Assembly: GCF_000715075.1 (NCBI RefSeq)
Contig: NC_134082.1
Location: 103,580,399 to 103,644,398 of the forward strand
Length of the DNA stretch: 64,000 nucleotides
DNA from: Nicotiana tabacum
Lineage: Eukaryota > Streptophyta > Magnoliopsida > Solanales > Solanaceae
Reading direction: 5' to 3'
The notes beneath the pieces were generated by a model that ran no database searches, was not told the origin of the DNA, and was given only the letters and a program-made list of their open reading frames with translations. The position numbers were made by a program, and so were the translations under genes. Every line of letters begins with the position of its first letter. Position 1 is the stretch's first letter. This document shows positions 48,201-59,294 of the stretch, in pieces.

Positions 48201-48545
48201 TTTTAGTAATTTTTGAACCTCATCTTGAATCACCTGATTTTTGAAAGTTCCTTACTTTCTCTTCTTTTGTTTGACAGGTGGATATGATGGGTCTTCATTT
48301 ATTTTGTGAGTCAATACCTCCGGTGGTATTCCTGTCATATCAGAGTGGGACCAAGCAAAACAATCCACGTTAGTTTTTAAAAATTCAATCACCTTACCTT
48401 TCATGTCTTGGCTTAGATTGGCCCCTACGTAGACTTTCCTTTCAGGCCATTGTGCAAATAATATTACAGCTTCCAGTTCTTCAATCGTTGTTTTGATATT
48501 TTCATTTTCTTCTGTTTCTTGAATGGCATCTGGCCTTGAGTCCAC
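45246..48545 (-). pseudogene. Tat element C pol: RT, RNase H, second RNase H, integrase
   Basis: The linker at 48252-48545 (CFAWSHSDMTGIP) leads into RT at 47847-48113 (DYTDLNKACPKDSF, LDAYSGYNQIKLDP). YIDDMLVKT at about 47810 opens the second half at 46775-47839, which includes gypsy RNase H and the second RNase H (TLFTNGSSNVKGAGLG, with Asn where element B has the catalytic Asp). RNase H ends at 46382-46771 (SDSQLVINQM). Integrase at 45246-46358 is a continuous 370-codon frame with HEGHCVNH...CDKC, CDNGPQF and NGQAESTNKV, ending HLKRYYF. Breaks: frameshifts near 47850 and 46370 and stops at about 46772, 48120 and 48240. The integrase frame is the best preserved part. Confidence 0.87.
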
Positions 48546-48640
48546 GTCTGTTCGTCCTTGTTCAGTTGAGGTTTGTGTTGTGGTACCCTCAACTGGATTC
48601 TGTAATTACTATTTTTCTTCGTTTCCCGTACTTGAATCTG

Positions 48641-50803
48641 CTACAGAATTATGCTTCTGGATGTATGTTGATCCCCACGGATTTGACATATTCCCCATGA
48701 CGATGGAAATTTAATAACTTGGTGCAAGGTTGACGGAACAACATCTATCTCGTGGTTCCATGGTCTCCCAAGAATCATATTGTAAGTCATCTCCATATCT
48801 ACCACTTGAAATTTTGTACCCTTGACAACTCCTTCTGCGAATGTTGTAAGTATTACCTCCCATTTTGTCACTACGCTAGAATTATCAAATCCAGACAGAG
48901 TATGTGCCTTTGATATTAATTTATCTTTGGTTTGCATCTCACGTAGTACTCTTAGCAAAATAATATTCACGGAACTACCTGGATCAATCAAAATTCGTTT
49001 CATATTAGTATCATGTACAAGTAAAGATATTACCAATGCATCGTTATGTGGGAATAATACAACATCCACGTCTGCATCATCAAACGTAATGCTTTCTTCC
49101 TCTAAGACATGCCGCACCCGCTTCCCGTGGGTAATTGTAACTTTGGAGACTTTATTGGCTGTTGTGTACGTCACACCGTTGATGTCTTCACCTCCACTTA
49201 TCACATTAACGGTCCTTTTGGGAGAAGGTGGTTTTGGGGGCTCCTGCCTATTCTTCATATATGTTTGTTTACCTCTCTCACTGAATAATTCAGTGAGATA
49301 CCCTTGCTTTAATAGATGATCAACTTCACATTGCAGCAACCTACAGTCTGTTGTTTTATGCCCGTGATCATTGTGAAATTCGTACCAGTGATCAGCGCTG
49401 CGCCTGTTTGGGTTCGATCTCATTTCTTTTGGCCACCGTACCTTATCACCCATGCTTCTTAAAACAACCACGAGCTCGGAAGTGCTTACATTAAAATTAT
49501 AACCGACAAACTTTGCTTTCAAGTTTCTATCATCATCCCGTGACTCTCGCTCGTTTCGATCTTTCCCAAATCTTGATGACGAGCCCGACTCTCTATTCCT
49601 CGACCTATGATCGTACCTTGGATTGTCCTATTTTGACCGTGAATCCTTTCCTACTAGATCCATATATGGTTCATACCTATTTTTACCAGACCTTTTTTCG
49701 ATTTCCGCCCGTCTCGAACTCGCCTTTTCTTCTTTTTGAGATCGTGAGATAATATCCTCTTCTATCCTTAGCTTCGTGCTGTACCTGTTTTAAACGTCAT
49801 TCCACGTTGTTGCTGGAAATTCACGAAGACTTTCCTTGATTCGTCTCGTGGCTTCAGAGCTTTTTTCATTCAAATTACTTGTGAAGGCTATAGCTGCCCA
49901 ATTGTCAGGTACACATGGTAACGTCATTCTTTCACGTTGGAACCTGTCCACGAACTCTCTAAGCAATTCTGAGTCCCCTTGCTTGATTTTGAAAATATCT
50001 TCCATTCTTTTTTCGACTTTTTGAGCCCTCGAGTGTGCTTTGATGAAAGAATCTACAAGCTCAGCAAAAGAATTTATGGAATTTTCGGGTAAAAGATAAT
50101 ACCATGTTAATTCTTCCTTAGTCAGTGTTTCATCGAATTTTTTGACCAATACTGATTCAATTTCTTATTTGGTCAAGTCGTTACCTTTTACGCCTGTTGT
50201 GAATGCAATCACATGGTCTCGTGGATCATTTGTTCCATCGTATTTTGGAATATCAGACATTTTGAATTTCTTTGGAATTGGGAGGGGAGCAGCACTTGGC
50301 TTTCAAGGTTGTTGTGAATATTTATCCATATCTATCCCTTTGATTACGGGCGGTACTCCAGGTATTTACTCTATGCGGTCACTTTGCTCCTTGAGCTGTT
50401 TCTGCAATGTTAGTACTAAATTTTATAAATCAGAATTGACTAAGTTACCTGGTTCTCCTTCTCGTGACTCGCTGAGGATTCCACCGCTACCTGAATTAGC
50501 AAGCCTAGAATGAGGGTTCTCCAAAGTGTTATTATTTGGAGTGGGTGTTGGTGGTGCAACGGGTAATTGGCTGACAAAGGCCTCAAGAGCTTTATTGACC
50601 TGTTGAGTGATTAGCTTTTGCAAAGCTTCATTGATAGCTTCATCATTTTCGAATTGAGCATTTCCATTTGCATGAGAACTATCAGGAGTGCCTTCTCGAG
50701 ATCATCGAGGGGAGCTTTGTGGAGAAGGGATTGGGATGTGGTCATCCTGTGGATTCTCCTGGAGTTGTTGGTTTCCTTGGGTGTTGTCATTGATGTTCGA
50801 CAT
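48641..50803 (-). pseudogene. Tat element C gag and protease
   Basis: The probable start is the ATG at 50803 (MSNINDNTQGN). The whole stretch stays in one frame to 48641 but has several in-frame stops, near 50700, 50420, 50370, 50310, 50165, 49787 and 49629. It includes a gag domain (FKIKQGDSELLREFVDRF), a basic linker, a zinc region (WYEFHNDHGHKTTDCRLLQC) and protease (LIDPGSSVNIILL, MILGRPWNHEIDVVPS). Keeping frame while gaining point stops indicates decay mainly by substitution. Confidence 0.85.
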
Positions 50804-50850
50804 AGTTGATGCAACAAAAAAGGTTAGGCTAAGAAAGAGTAGATTATCAT

Positions 50851-50869
50851 ATTCTCGGTAACGGAACCA
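50851..50869 (-). other. Tat element C primer-binding site (tRNA-Glu type)
   Basis: On the minus strand TGGTTCCGTTACCGAGAAT follows the 5' LTR after three bases. It is the same site as in element B with one further change. Confidence 0.65.
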
Positions 50870-50872
50870 ATT

Positions 50873-51428
50873 TGTTTAACCAAAAAATGAAATTTCGGTT
50901 AAAGCCTTAATTTAGAAGAACCGGGTTGCTGATAATCAAAGAATGAATAAAGGAAAGTGATTTTGTCAACAATAAGATAATTAGAAGAAAACAAAGTAAA
51001 CGAATGTATTCAGATAGTATTTCGTGTTCTTACAAATGATCCATTCTCTTCCTTTTATAGCTATCTCCAAGTTATACGTTATGCCTTTGTCATAATAAGG
51101 TCATTATAGACAATTAAAGGCATTAAATGCTACGTTACATAATCATTGTGATTCAATACATATTCCCTAATGTTTTTAGTATTTAATGCTTATTAAATAC
51201 TGTATCTGTATTCTCTTATGCTGTCAGATTCATTCTCTTTGATTTTTGGATTAAATAGGTACGAGCGTTGAGTCTTCTGAATAACCGCTTGTGCCTCTTC
51301 ATGTGCATCTGCTTGTATCTGTTGCAACTCGTGCCTCTTTATTAATCATCATCCTTTGACCAGCCTTCATGTCATGACACGTCATCTTTTAATCACTTCA
51401 ATATGTAAACTCAATTTTTCCCAATATA
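50873..51428 (-). repeat. Tat element C 5' LTR
   Basis: A 556-bp partner of 40635-41191. It is bounded on the right by GTAGC (51429-51433), where the ATPase coding remnant resumes. Confidence 0.9.
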
Positions 51429-52330
51429 GTAGCAGCTCCAATTAAAATGCATCCAGCCCATTGCTTCCAATTCAGTCGTGCAGAGAGGCTTTACTTCAAT
51501 GAATCCCACCTGCAACACAAGAAAGAGCCCTGACACTGCCCAAAACCAGTAATTTTGACCAAGTCCCTTGAAAAAGTTCTTCTGTTCCAACTCCCTTGCA
51601 CTGAACACGTTAAAAAGCTGGCACAAAGCGAACCCGTTAAAGACTACAGTTTTGGTAACTTTTGGAGTGATGTACAGAATTGCACTTCCTATGTGTTTAA
51701 GGAATACAAAAATGCCAGTCTGATAAGAAGCTTGAAATAGGATATTTCTCTACATGGCCTTGCTAATTATTAGGGGTTTTCTCGGTTTGATAGATAGTTC
51801 ATCCCTTAGTTTTCTTGTGGTCTGTTGAGTAATTAGCAAAGCTGGCCCTCCAATAAACATAACAACAAGGTTAACCCAAACTAACTGAATTGTCGTTGAT
51901 GGGGCATCTCTGTTGCATATATATATAACCAATATGAAGTTTATTGACGAGCTACTGATTACAAAGATTAACTCAAGTTGGATCCATTGCCTCAGATTCT
52001 CACAAACAATTCTTCCTCCCTTGATCCTGTTTATCACGAAAGTTATACTTTCAGGCCAGTTCATTACATAAGTCACAACATGCAGGCCAAAATTAGCTGC
52101 TTCAAGTACCAGCTGATTACACTCACCCGCTACTTGTTCTCCTACCACAACAACCACTTCACCTTTTCTCTTCAAACACTCTATGAGAAGAAGCTTGTGT
52201 GCGCGAGAGGAATTTCCCATTATGCAAATTTTCTCAACTTTTTCCTTCCTATCATCTGCAGTGCAGTTGTAGAAATTTTCACCCTTAACCACTAGAGCAT
52301 CGTCTGAATCGAGCAATCCTGTATCATGAC
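51429..52330 (-). pseudogene. ACA-type Ca2+-ATPase remnant, piece 2 (hinge, TM5-TM10)
   Basis: Minus-strand coding continues directly from piece 1 at the ATGAC duplication of element D. From 52316: ALVVKGENFYN, EKICIMGNSSRAHKLLLIECL, then VVVVGEQVAGECNQL where active pumps have the TGDGTNDAPAL hinge. TM segments follow (INFILVIYICNRDAPSTTIQLVWVNLVV... as separate helices). A TAG at 51750-51752 replaces a Trp codon position. After it the sequence CQLFNVFSARELEQKNFFKGLG (51560-51626) matches the conserved CQVFNEFNAR region. A frameshift near 51490 precedes LNWKQWAGC. The family is a plasma-membrane or endomembrane autoinhibited Ca2+ pump. This copy cannot be active. Confidence 0.85.
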
Positions 52331-53327
52331 TGTTGAGGATTTTAAGATGGAAAAGTCTTAAAAAAGAGGGTGAATGGGAAATGGAGTGAAAATAAAATTT
52401 TTGAGTAAAATTTTAAGTTTCCCTCTCTTGAAACATTGTCCCATATTGGAAGAGGAAAAGGATTTTGGTGGGTATATATACAATTGCTTTTCTTGTAGCT
52501 CTTAAAGAGTTAAGAAGAAGGCAAGCCTCGTGTCGTCGTCGTCGTCGCTCGGCTTCGGCTACGGCTACGGTCAAATGATTGAATGATTAATTTTTTGGCC
52601 CAAATTTATTTGTTAATAGTGAATATTAACGTAATATTATTTGTGTTTGTAACGGATGTTTTCCAATCCGTGGATAGAATCCAAGTATCCCACTCGGCCA
52701 AGTGCATGCTCCATTGTCCATTGGCAGCCTAGTGCTCCATGAGCAAGTGCTCCTTCTACCATGTCAAGTGCTTCCTCCATAACAGCCTAGTGATTGTTCC
52801 ACCATGAGTGGTGACTGGTCATTCTCATAATAGCTGACTCCACTATAAATATGTGAAGTAGCTGTTAGAGCAAGGACACACAAAAAAAACACAGAAAGAA
52901 ATCGTTCCTCTTCAGTTTACACAACTACTGATATCTTCTTCAGTAAGAACTCAACATCGGCTATAAATTACATTTCTTCCTCTCAGAATTTTCATTCGAC
53001 TTCTGAGTTCTCCTCCTTTGTTGTGCATTATTTTAAAACTACAAACAAAACAACTGTAAGTGTGATTTGCTATCGAACTTTGTGTTCGCTGAAACACTGG
53101 GGTTTGAAGTACCGCTACTCCAGTGTGTAATTCGTTCTATCCTGGGAGGAAATAATCTATAACCTTGGGTACTAGGAGGGGATTAAATTCCTTAAGGAAA
53201 TACTGTGAATTCAGTGGGCTCGAATTAATTACTGTTTCGTTTATATTTACATTTATACGCTAACTTTCTTTTCTCCAGAATTATAATATACAAATACAGC
53301 AAGTAAGAAAGAAGACAGGAACCAACA
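52331..53327 (+). repeat. Element D 5' LTR
   Basis: 997 bp. TATATATA is at 52473-52480. A TCG-rich microsatellite (52530-52572) is shorter than in the 3' LTR. Immediately inside, AGCTTAAGG replaces the expected TGGTATCAGAGC primer site. Confidence 0.92.
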
Positions 53328-53531
53328 AGCTTAAGGAATTTAAATTTATTTCTGTATTTGTGTTATACTTACTGCTCTGGAGACTAAAACCTTTGTGATT
53401 TTGTCTACTCCCGTTTTGAAGATTAAAGCCTTCGTGGCGTTTTGTTGGAGATTAAAATCTACGTGATTTTTTTTCTCTCCAAGTTTAAACATTTATTAAA
53501 CGTTTGTTTGTGTCATTCTTTTACAGAAAAA

Positions 53532-56500
53532 ATGGCAAATGACAACGGAAACCAAGTTATTCCGATGATGACTACCAACGCATCAACAAGCCGAACACCG
53601 GCGTTGGCACCGGCAGAAAAACCCAGAAAATTTTCCGGGATTGATTTCAAACGCTGGTAGCAGAAGATGTTCTTCTACTTGACTACGTTATGTCTACAGA
53701 AGTTCATCAAGGAAGATGTTCCTGATCTGCCCGATGAAACTCCAGAGAATGAACGCTTTCTCGTGATTGAGGCGTGGAAGCATTCTGACTTTTTGTGCAA
53801 GAATTATATTCTTAGCGGATTGGGGGATAATCTGTATAACGTCTACAGTAATGTGGAGACGTCAAAAGAACTGTGGACTGCGCTTGAAAATAAATACAAA
53901 ACCGAAGATGCGGGGATGAAGAAATTCGTTGCCGCAAAATTTTTGGACTACAAAATGGTAGATAGCAAGTCTGTTATTACCCAAGTCCAGGAATTACAAG
54001 TGATTATTCATGATCTACTTGCTGAAAGTATATATAAAATGAATACTGATATTGAAAGTAAAATTTTTAATATTTTTACTAACGGAATTTTCATTGAAGG
54101 TCTTGTCATCAATGAAGCATTCCAAGTTGCAACAATTATTGAGAAGCTGCCTCCTTTGTGGAAGGATTTCAAGAACTACTTAAAACACAAACGAAAGGAG
54201 ATGTCCCTTGAAGATCTCATTGTTCGGTTGAGAATCGAAGAGGACAACAAAGTAGTTGAAAAGAAAGGCCGTGGAAACTCAACAATAATGGTAGCAAATA
54301 TTGTTGAGGCTACTTCTCAAATTAAGAGAAAGAGGAAGCAGGCTTCTGGGCCAAGAAATAACCCAAGCAAGAAGCGGTTCAGTGGAAATTGCTACAACTG
54401 TGGAAAAGCTGGACATAGATCTGTAGAGTGTCGTGCTCCAAAGAAAGACAAGAAGAAGGGCCAAGCAAACATGGTTGAAAAGCACGAAGATATTGATGAC
54501 TTGTGTGCTATGCTTTCTGAATGCAACCTGGTAGGAAATCCTAAGGAGTGGTGGATTGATTCTGGAGCCACTCGCCATGTTTGTGCTGTGAGGGAAGCAT
54601 TTTCTACTTATGCTTCTGCTAGACTCGAAGAGACGCTTTCTATGGGAAATGCTGCTACAGCAAAAATTGAAGGATATGGGAAGATATTTCTCAAGATGAC
54701 TTCTGGCAAGGTCATGACTATGAACAACATCCTTCATGTTCCCGAAATTAGGAAGAACTTAGTCTCTACTGGACTTCTGTAAAGCACGATTTTAAGTGTG
54801 TTTTTGTATCTGACAAGGTGGTTATAAGTAAGAATGAAATGTTTGTAGGAAAAGGTTACCTTACTGAGGGCCTTTTCAAGTTGAATGTAATAGTTGTTGA
54901 AACTAATAATAAAACTTCAGCTTCTTCTTACTTACTTGAGTCAAATGATTTATGGCATGTACGTTTGGGTCATGTCAATTACAAAACCTTGTGGAAAATG
55001 ATTAACTTGGAAGTATTGCCTAAGTTTGAATGCGAAAAATCAAAATGTCAAATATGTATGGAATCTAAGTATGTTAAACATCCTTATAAGTCGGTTGAAA
55101 GGAATTCAAATCCTTTAGACTTAATTCACATAGATATTTGTGACATGAAGTCAATACCATCTCGCGGTGGAAAGAAGTATTTCATAACTTTTATTGACGA
55201 CAGTACTCGATATTGCTATGTTTACTTACTTAATAGTAAAGATGAAGCAATAGACGCATTCAGGCAATATAAAAATGAAGTTGAAACACAACTTAACAAG
55301 AAAGTCAAAATGATAAGAAGTGATAAGGGTGGTGAATATGAATCTCCTTTTGAAGAAATATGTCTAGAATATGGAGTTATTCATCAAACAACAGCCCCTT
55401 ACAGGCCCCAATCCAATGGGATTGCGGAAAGAAAGAATCGTTCAGTAAAAGAGATGATGAACGCATTGTTGATAAGTTCTAATTTGCTACCGAACTTGTG
55501 GGGGAAGCCGTTCTTACGGCTAACCGGATACTAAATCAAGTACCCCATAGCAAAACACAATCCATTCCATATAAAAAATGGAAAGGAATGAAGCTCAACT
55601 TAAATTATTTGAAAGTGTGGGGGTGTTTGGCAAAAGTGAAAGTTCCTAAACCCAAAAGGGTAAAAATAGGACCGAAAATAGTTGATTATGTTTTCATAGG
55701 ATATGTGACCAATAGTAAAGCATATCGATTTCTGGTTCATAAATCAGAAAGTCCCGACATTCATAATAATACGGTTATAGAATCAAATAATGTTGAGTTC
55801 TTTGAAAATATATATCCTTATAAAAGGGAATGCGAGTCGATTGGTGAAGGATCTAAACGACCTCGGGAAGAAACAAAAGAAAGTACATTTAATCAGGAGG
55901 ATCCAAGACGTAGTAAACGTCAAAGAATGTCTACTTTGTTTGGACCAGATTTTGTGACTTTCTTATTGGAAAATGAGCCTTGAACATTTAAAGAAGCTAT
56001 GTCTTCTTCGGAATCATTGTTCTGGAAGAGGCAGTCAATAGTGAAATAGAATCCATATTGAACAACCATACATGGGAATTGGTTGATCTTCCTCCTGGAA
56101 ATAAACATTTGGGTTGTAAATGGATTTTTAAAAGAAAAATTAAAGATGATGGCACTATTGATAAATTTAAGGCAAGACTTGTTGTCAAAGGGTATAGACA
56201 ACGAGAAGGTCTTGACTACTTTGATACATATTCTCCAGTGACGAGAATTACGTCCATACGAATGTTAGTAGCTTTAGCTGCAGTTTATGGTCTTGAAATT
56301 CATCAAATGGACGTAAAGACAGCCTTCTTAAATGGAGATTTGGAGGGAGAAATCTACATGGAATAACCCGAAGGGTTTGTGGTTCCAGGTAAAGAAAAGA
56401 AAGTATGTAGACTTGTTAAGTCCCTCTACAGACTAAAACAAGCATCCAAATAATGGCATGCGAAATTTGACCAAAAAATGTTGTCAAATGGTTTTAAGAT

Positions 56501-57650
56501 AAATGAATGTGATAAATGTGTGTACATTAAAAATGTTCCAAATCACATAGTCATTGTTTTCCTATATGTGGATGATATGCTAATAATGAGTAATGATATT
56601 TCCAACATAAATGCGACTAAACGTATGCTAACTAGCAAGTTTGATATGAAGGACTTGGGAGTTGAGGATTTAATTCTGGGGATTAAGATCCAAAAGACTC
56701 CTCAAGGTCTAGCATTGTCACAATCTCATTATATTAAGACAGTACTTGAAAAATTCAAGCACTTAGGGTTCAAAGTTGCAAAGACTCCAATTGACGTGAA
56801 TCTTGCATTAGCAAAGAACAAAGGCCAAAGCATATCACAATTGGATTATGCTTGTGTGTTAGGATGCTTAATGTACATCATGAATTGTACACGACCAGAT
56901 ATAGCTTGTGCTATAAGTAAATTGAGTCAATATACGAGCAATCCAGGTCAATCTAATTGGATGGCAATGAAACGAGTTTTGGGATACTTAGAACATACCC
57001 AAAACTTTGATTTGCACTACAGTAAATATCTTGCGGTGATTGAAGGATATGTGATGCAAATTGGATCACCGATTCAACTGATTCAAAATCCAGGTCAATC
57101 TAATTGGATGGCAATGAAACGAGTTTTGGGATACTTAGAACATACCCAAAACTTTGATTTGCACTACAGTAAATATCTTGCGGTGATTGAAGGATATGTG
57201 ATGCAAATTGGATCACCGATTCAACTGATTCAAAGTCCACAAGTGGATATGTATTCACTATTGGTGGAGGAGCGGTATCTTGGAAGTCGTCCAAACAAAC
57301 TTGTATTGCCCGCTCTACAATGGAGGCTGAGTTTATAGCCTTAGATAAAGCCGGTGAAGAAGCTGAATGACTCCGGAATTTCTTGGAAGACATTCCATTT
57401 TGGCCCAAACCATTGGCACCAATATGCATACATTGTGATAGCCAAGTGGAAATTGGAATGGCTGGGAGCGTTATGTATAACGGTAAATCTCGTCATATAC
57501 GATGAAGACATAAAACCGTTAGGCAACTACTCTCTAGAGGAATTATCACGATTGACTATGTAAGGTCAAGTGATAATGTGTCGGATCCACTTACAAAAGG
57601 CCTAACTAGAGAGATAGTTGAGAAATCATCGAGGGGAATGGGACTATGGC
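53532..57650 (+). pseudogene. Element D gag-pol
   Basis: The ATG at 53532 follows TTTACAG. A TAG at 53658-53660 interrupts after RW. Gag continues to a CCHC knuckle (CYNCGKAGHRSVEC, about 54391) and protease (WWIDSGATRHVC, about 54550). A frameshift near 54780 follows. Integrase (LWHVRLGHV..., RSDKGGEYE, PQSNGIAERKN) reads 54818-55534, with another frameshift at a G run near 55500 and the integrase C terminus to 55983. RT at 56058-57080 includes YVDDML and has TAA stops at 56364-56366 and near 56453. RNase H contains a 147-bp tandem duplication (56941-57234) and further frame changes to about 57650. A 72-base in-frame insertion (54027-54098) lies in gag. It is clearly inactive. Confidence 0.88.
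56941..57234 (+). repeat. Perfect 147-bp tandem duplication in element D
   Basis: The units 56941-57087 and 57088-57234 are identical. 147 is 49 codons, so the frame is kept and the protein segment starting NPGQSNWMAMKRVLGYLEH appears twice. Confidence 0.95.
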
Positions 57651-58241
57651 CGAGAGCAAGTCATTGTGGCGGTAACTCTACCTAGAAGATTGGAGATCCC
57701 AAGATCTAGGTTCAAGGAGATCAAACAAAGTCATTAATGACGGTTCAATATTGTCAACAAAAATTTTGGTCCATTCTCGTGATGAGACAATGTTCAGTAC
57801 CAAGGATAAAGCATTAAAGTTTTTTAATGATTTCTAAATTTTCTACGGTGTATATCAAATAGTGTATCTATGAGATGACACGTTTAGAAATCACCTATGT
57901 AAGTGTGAAGGGTTAGCCGTTTTAAGAAGAATTTTGCAAGGCTAATTCTCTACGCACTTATGAAATCAGGAGGTGTTCATGGCTGAAAGGAACACAACAA
58001 TGAGAACCAAAGACGGTTAAGGGTTGATTGTGTGACTTATGGTTGTCTAGGTATACACTAAAGTTTGACGGTTCAAAGATATCAAATCTACCGATTGACC
58101 GAGTATATCCGACATAAGTTTACTACGGAAAGTTCAAAGGCAAACCTACTTATCCAGATGCAATTAATTCTTGCTTGCAAATCACACAAGTTTTTCATGC
58201 ATACTTCCGTGATATAGCCATTCCCCATTCATGTGGGGGAT
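57651..58241 (+). other. Element D 3' untranslated region and PPT
   Basis: Non-coding sequence between pol and the 3' LTR, ending in ATGTGGGGGAT (58231-58241), the purine tract. Confidence 0.75.
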
Positions 58242-59294
58242 TGTTGAGGATTTTAAGATGGAAAAGTCTTTAAAAAGAGGGTGAATGGAAATGGAGGGAA
58301 AATAAAAATTTTGAGTAAAATTTTAAGTTTCCCTCTCTTGAAACATTGTCACATATTGGAAGAGGAAAATGATTTTGGTGGGTATATATACAATTGATCT
58401 TCTTATAGCTCTTAAAGAGTTAAGAAGAAGGCAAGCCTCACGTCATCGTCGTCGTCGCTCGCTCGGCTCGGCTTCGGCTACGGCTTCGGCTTTGGATTCG
58501 GATTCGGCTTCGGATTTGGATTTGGTCAAATGATCGATTGATTGATTAATTTTTTTTTGACCAAATTTATTTGTTAATAGTGAATATTAACGTAATATTA
58601 TCCGTGTTTGTAACAGATGTTTTCCAATCCGTGGATAAAATCCAAGTATCCCACCAATTCGGCCAAGTGCATGCTCCATTGTCCATTGGCAGCCTAGTGC
58701 TCCATGAGCAAGTGCTCCTTCCACCATGTCAAGTGCTTCCTCCATAACAGCCTAATGATTGTTCCACCATGAGTGGTGGCTGGTCATTCTCCTAATAGCT
58801 GACTGCACATATAAAATGTGTGCAGTAGCTGTTAGAGCAAGGACACACAAAAAAAACACAGAAAGAAATCGTTCCTCTTCAGTTTATACAACTAGTGATA
58901 TCCTCTTCAGTAAGAACTCAACATCGACTATAAATTGCATTTCTTCCTCTCAAAATTTTCATTCGACTTCTGAGTTCTCCTCATTTGTTGTGCATTGTTT
59001 TAAAACTACAAACAAAGCAACCGTAAGTGTGATTTGCTACCGAACTTTGTGTTCGCTGAAACACTGGGGTTTGAAGTACCGCTACACCAGTGTGTAATTC
59101 GTTCTATCCTGGGAGGAAATAATCCATAACCTTGGGTACTAGGAGGGGATTAAATTCCTTAAGGAAACACTGTGAATTCAGTGGGCTCGAATTAATTACT
59201 GTTTCGTTTATATTTATGTTTATACGCTAACTTTCTTTTCTCGAGAATTATAATTTACAAATACAACAAGTAAGAAAGAAGACAGGAACCAACA
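58242..59294 (+). repeat. Element D 3' LTR
   Basis: 1053 bp. The extra length compared with the 5' LTR comes mainly from an expanded GGCTTCGG/GGATTTGG tract at about 58450-58527. It is followed by ATGAC (59295-59299). Confidence 0.92.

Larger units (their letters stand above)
40635..51428 (-). mobile_element. Tat element C: sister of element B, minus strand
   Basis: The 10.8-kb Tat-lineage element has LTRs at 40635-41191 (3') and 50873-51428 (5'). Its layout is identical to element B: gag-protease, RT, two RNase H domains and integrase on the minus strand, and a four-exon antisense gene on the plus strand. The LTRs differ at roughly 37 sites in 557 by eye, so it is clearly older than Tnt1. 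Flanking pentamers are GTAAC and GTAGC. It lies in the 3' end of a Ca2+-ATPase coding sequence. Multiple stops make it non-functional. Confidence 0.9.
52331..59294 (+). mobile_element. Copia element D (Tork-like), nested in the Ca2+-ATPase remnant
   Basis: It has LTRs at 52331-53327 and 58242-59294 (TGTTGAGGAT...GGAACCAACA) and perfect ATGAC duplications at 52326-52330 and 59295-59299. A purine tract (GTGGGGGA) precedes the 3' LTR. Gag-pol order (gag, protease, integrase, RT, RNase H) is copia. The gag (KFSGIDFKRW, LWTALENKYKTEDAG) and RT motifs suggest the Tork lineage. No standard PBS follows the 5' LTR. The coding region has many stops and frameshifts. Confidence 0.92.
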
